Part shown: positions 63,300-64,000 of the stretch, piece by piece
How the letters are laid out: the number at the start of each line of letters is the position of its first letter
Position numbering within the stretch: the stretch's first letter is position 1
Assembly: GCA_031213475.1 (NCBI GenBank)
Contig: JARUPZ010000013.1
Coordinates: 8,517,338 to 8,581,337, forward strand
Source of the DNA: Nereocystis luetkeana
Lineage: Eukaryota > Sar > Phaeophyceae > Laminariales > Laminariaceae
Length of the DNA stretch: 64,000 bases
Direction of reading: 5' to 3'
Position numbers and translations under genes: made by a program
Notes under the pieces: generated by a model
What the model saw: the letters and a program-made list of their open reading frames with translations, nothing else
Database searches by the model: none
What the model was told of the DNA's origin: nothing

Positions 63300-63900
63300 T
63301 GGTTCAGCTTAGGACTTAGAAGTGTGTGTGTTTTATGGGGGTTGGTACCTGTCTTGTTCCGACCGCGCTTGTCCCTGTGGTGGCATATGTGGTCTGCAAT
63401 GAGACGGTGGCCTGTAGACTGGAGTGTATTGGGCGTTCCCTACTTGGAGGCATGATGCACTGGGGAAGTAGGGGACGAGGGGGGGCGGGGGCGGGGGCGG
63501 GGGCGGGGTGTCAGCTTAGGAAATATAAGTGTTTATGGGTTGGTACTTTGTATTACCTCGACCGCGCTTGCCCATGTGGTGCCGTTGTGTCGGCTCGAGT
63601 CATGACCTCGGCGTGCATATCGAGGTGTATTTGGCGTACCGTGCTTGGAGGCACGACGCACTGGGGAGGCAGGGGGGGGGGGAGGGGAACGGGGAAGGGT
63701 CAGCTTAGGACGTGGCGGTGTGGGTGGCGTTCGTATCTTGTGTTGCGCCGGCTGCCCTAGTGCCTGTGACGGTGACGGTACTGTGTTCCACGGGCTCTTT
63801 TTGGCGCTTGGGTGGGTGTGGCCCGCTGAAATGCCATGGGAGCGGACGCCCGTTTCGGTGTGTGTCGCGCTGTTTGTCATGGGCCATACCCAATAACCCA
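63300..63900 (+). repeat. 190-205-bp satellite, about three units
   Basis: Units begin at CAGCTTAGGA (63304, 63511, 63700) and contain CGACCGCGCTTG, CTTGGAGGCA.GA.GCACTGG and a G-rich run. The second unit contains a (GGGGGC)n stretch. Open frames are Gly-rich and differ between units. Confidence 0.8.
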
Positions 63901-64000
63901 CGGTGCGCTTACGGAGCGGTTGTCACCTAGGCAGCTGGGGGTGCCGCGCGTTTGTTGGCTTGACAGTGCAAAAACCCCTCTTTGTTACCCTCGCCTTTGT

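Larger units (their letters stand above)
62261..64000. other. Presumed intron after gene 2 exon 9; repeats only
   Basis: I find no G-patch (G-x2-x3-G-x-G-x2-G pattern) and no other exon. The content is the GTGTGATAGTG minisatellite (62555-62820), a family E MITE and a 190-205-bp satellite. Confidence 0.6.

Overview
The window is nuclear DNA of an intron-rich, transposon-rich eukaryote. A photosynthetic stramenopile such as a brown alga fits best: coding exons are small and GC-rich, introns run to several kilobases with GT..AG borders, and there is an interstitial TTAGGG array. The lineage is inference from overall style; I cannot name a species. There are no operons and no tRNA or rRNA genes.

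Only two genes can be supported, and they are divergent. (1) On the minus strand, nine exons run from an ATG at 12994 leftwards to 1080 and continue past the left edge. Their reading phases all match. They encode about 455 residues of a protein built from roughly five tandem SH3-like (bacterial SH3b-type) repeats. (2) On the plus strand, nine exons run from 20689 to about 62260 and continue past the right edge. They encode an RBM5/RBM10/SUA-type splicing regulator with an Arg/Asp/Ser-rich N-terminus, a RanBP2 zinc finger, an RRM, an OCRE domain and a C2H2 finger. Each of the four folded domains is cut by an intron and is restored exactly when the exons are joined. No first RRM was found. The join from exon 2 to exon 3 would need an intron of about 27.6 kb.

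By position: 1-13 kb is gene 1 with repeat-filled introns. 13-20.7 kb is the intergenic space between the two start codons. 20.7-21.6 kb holds exons 1-2 of gene 2. 21.6-49.3 kb is repeats only: a 4-kb duplicated unit, a cluster of hairpin MITEs and SINEs. 49.3-62.3 kb holds exons 3-9. 62.3-64 kb holds minisatellite and satellite repeats.

Several repeat families can be defined inside the window. They are: a 105-bp MITE (family A, TA target, ends TTACGG..CCGTAA); a 97-bp near-perfect hairpin MITE with TTAA targets (family B, piggyBac-like, 15 copies); a retroposon-like element with C-rich tails (family D); an 80-bp MITE (family E, TA target, ends CCACTC..GAGTGG); a GATC-rich family (F); a GCCGGCA-rich MITE (G); a family with GTGATAAGATAACAC-type ends (J); and tRNA-headed SINEs.

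The most interesting signal is a set of very short motifs with enormous excess: TACCWGGTA (38 exact copies), TACCGGTA, TACCATGGTA and TATTAATA (18 copies). They look like excision footprints of family E (TA-CC..GG-TA) and family A (TA-TT..AA-TA). Paralogous repeat copies with and without each motif show directly that the motifs were added at TA dinucleotides.
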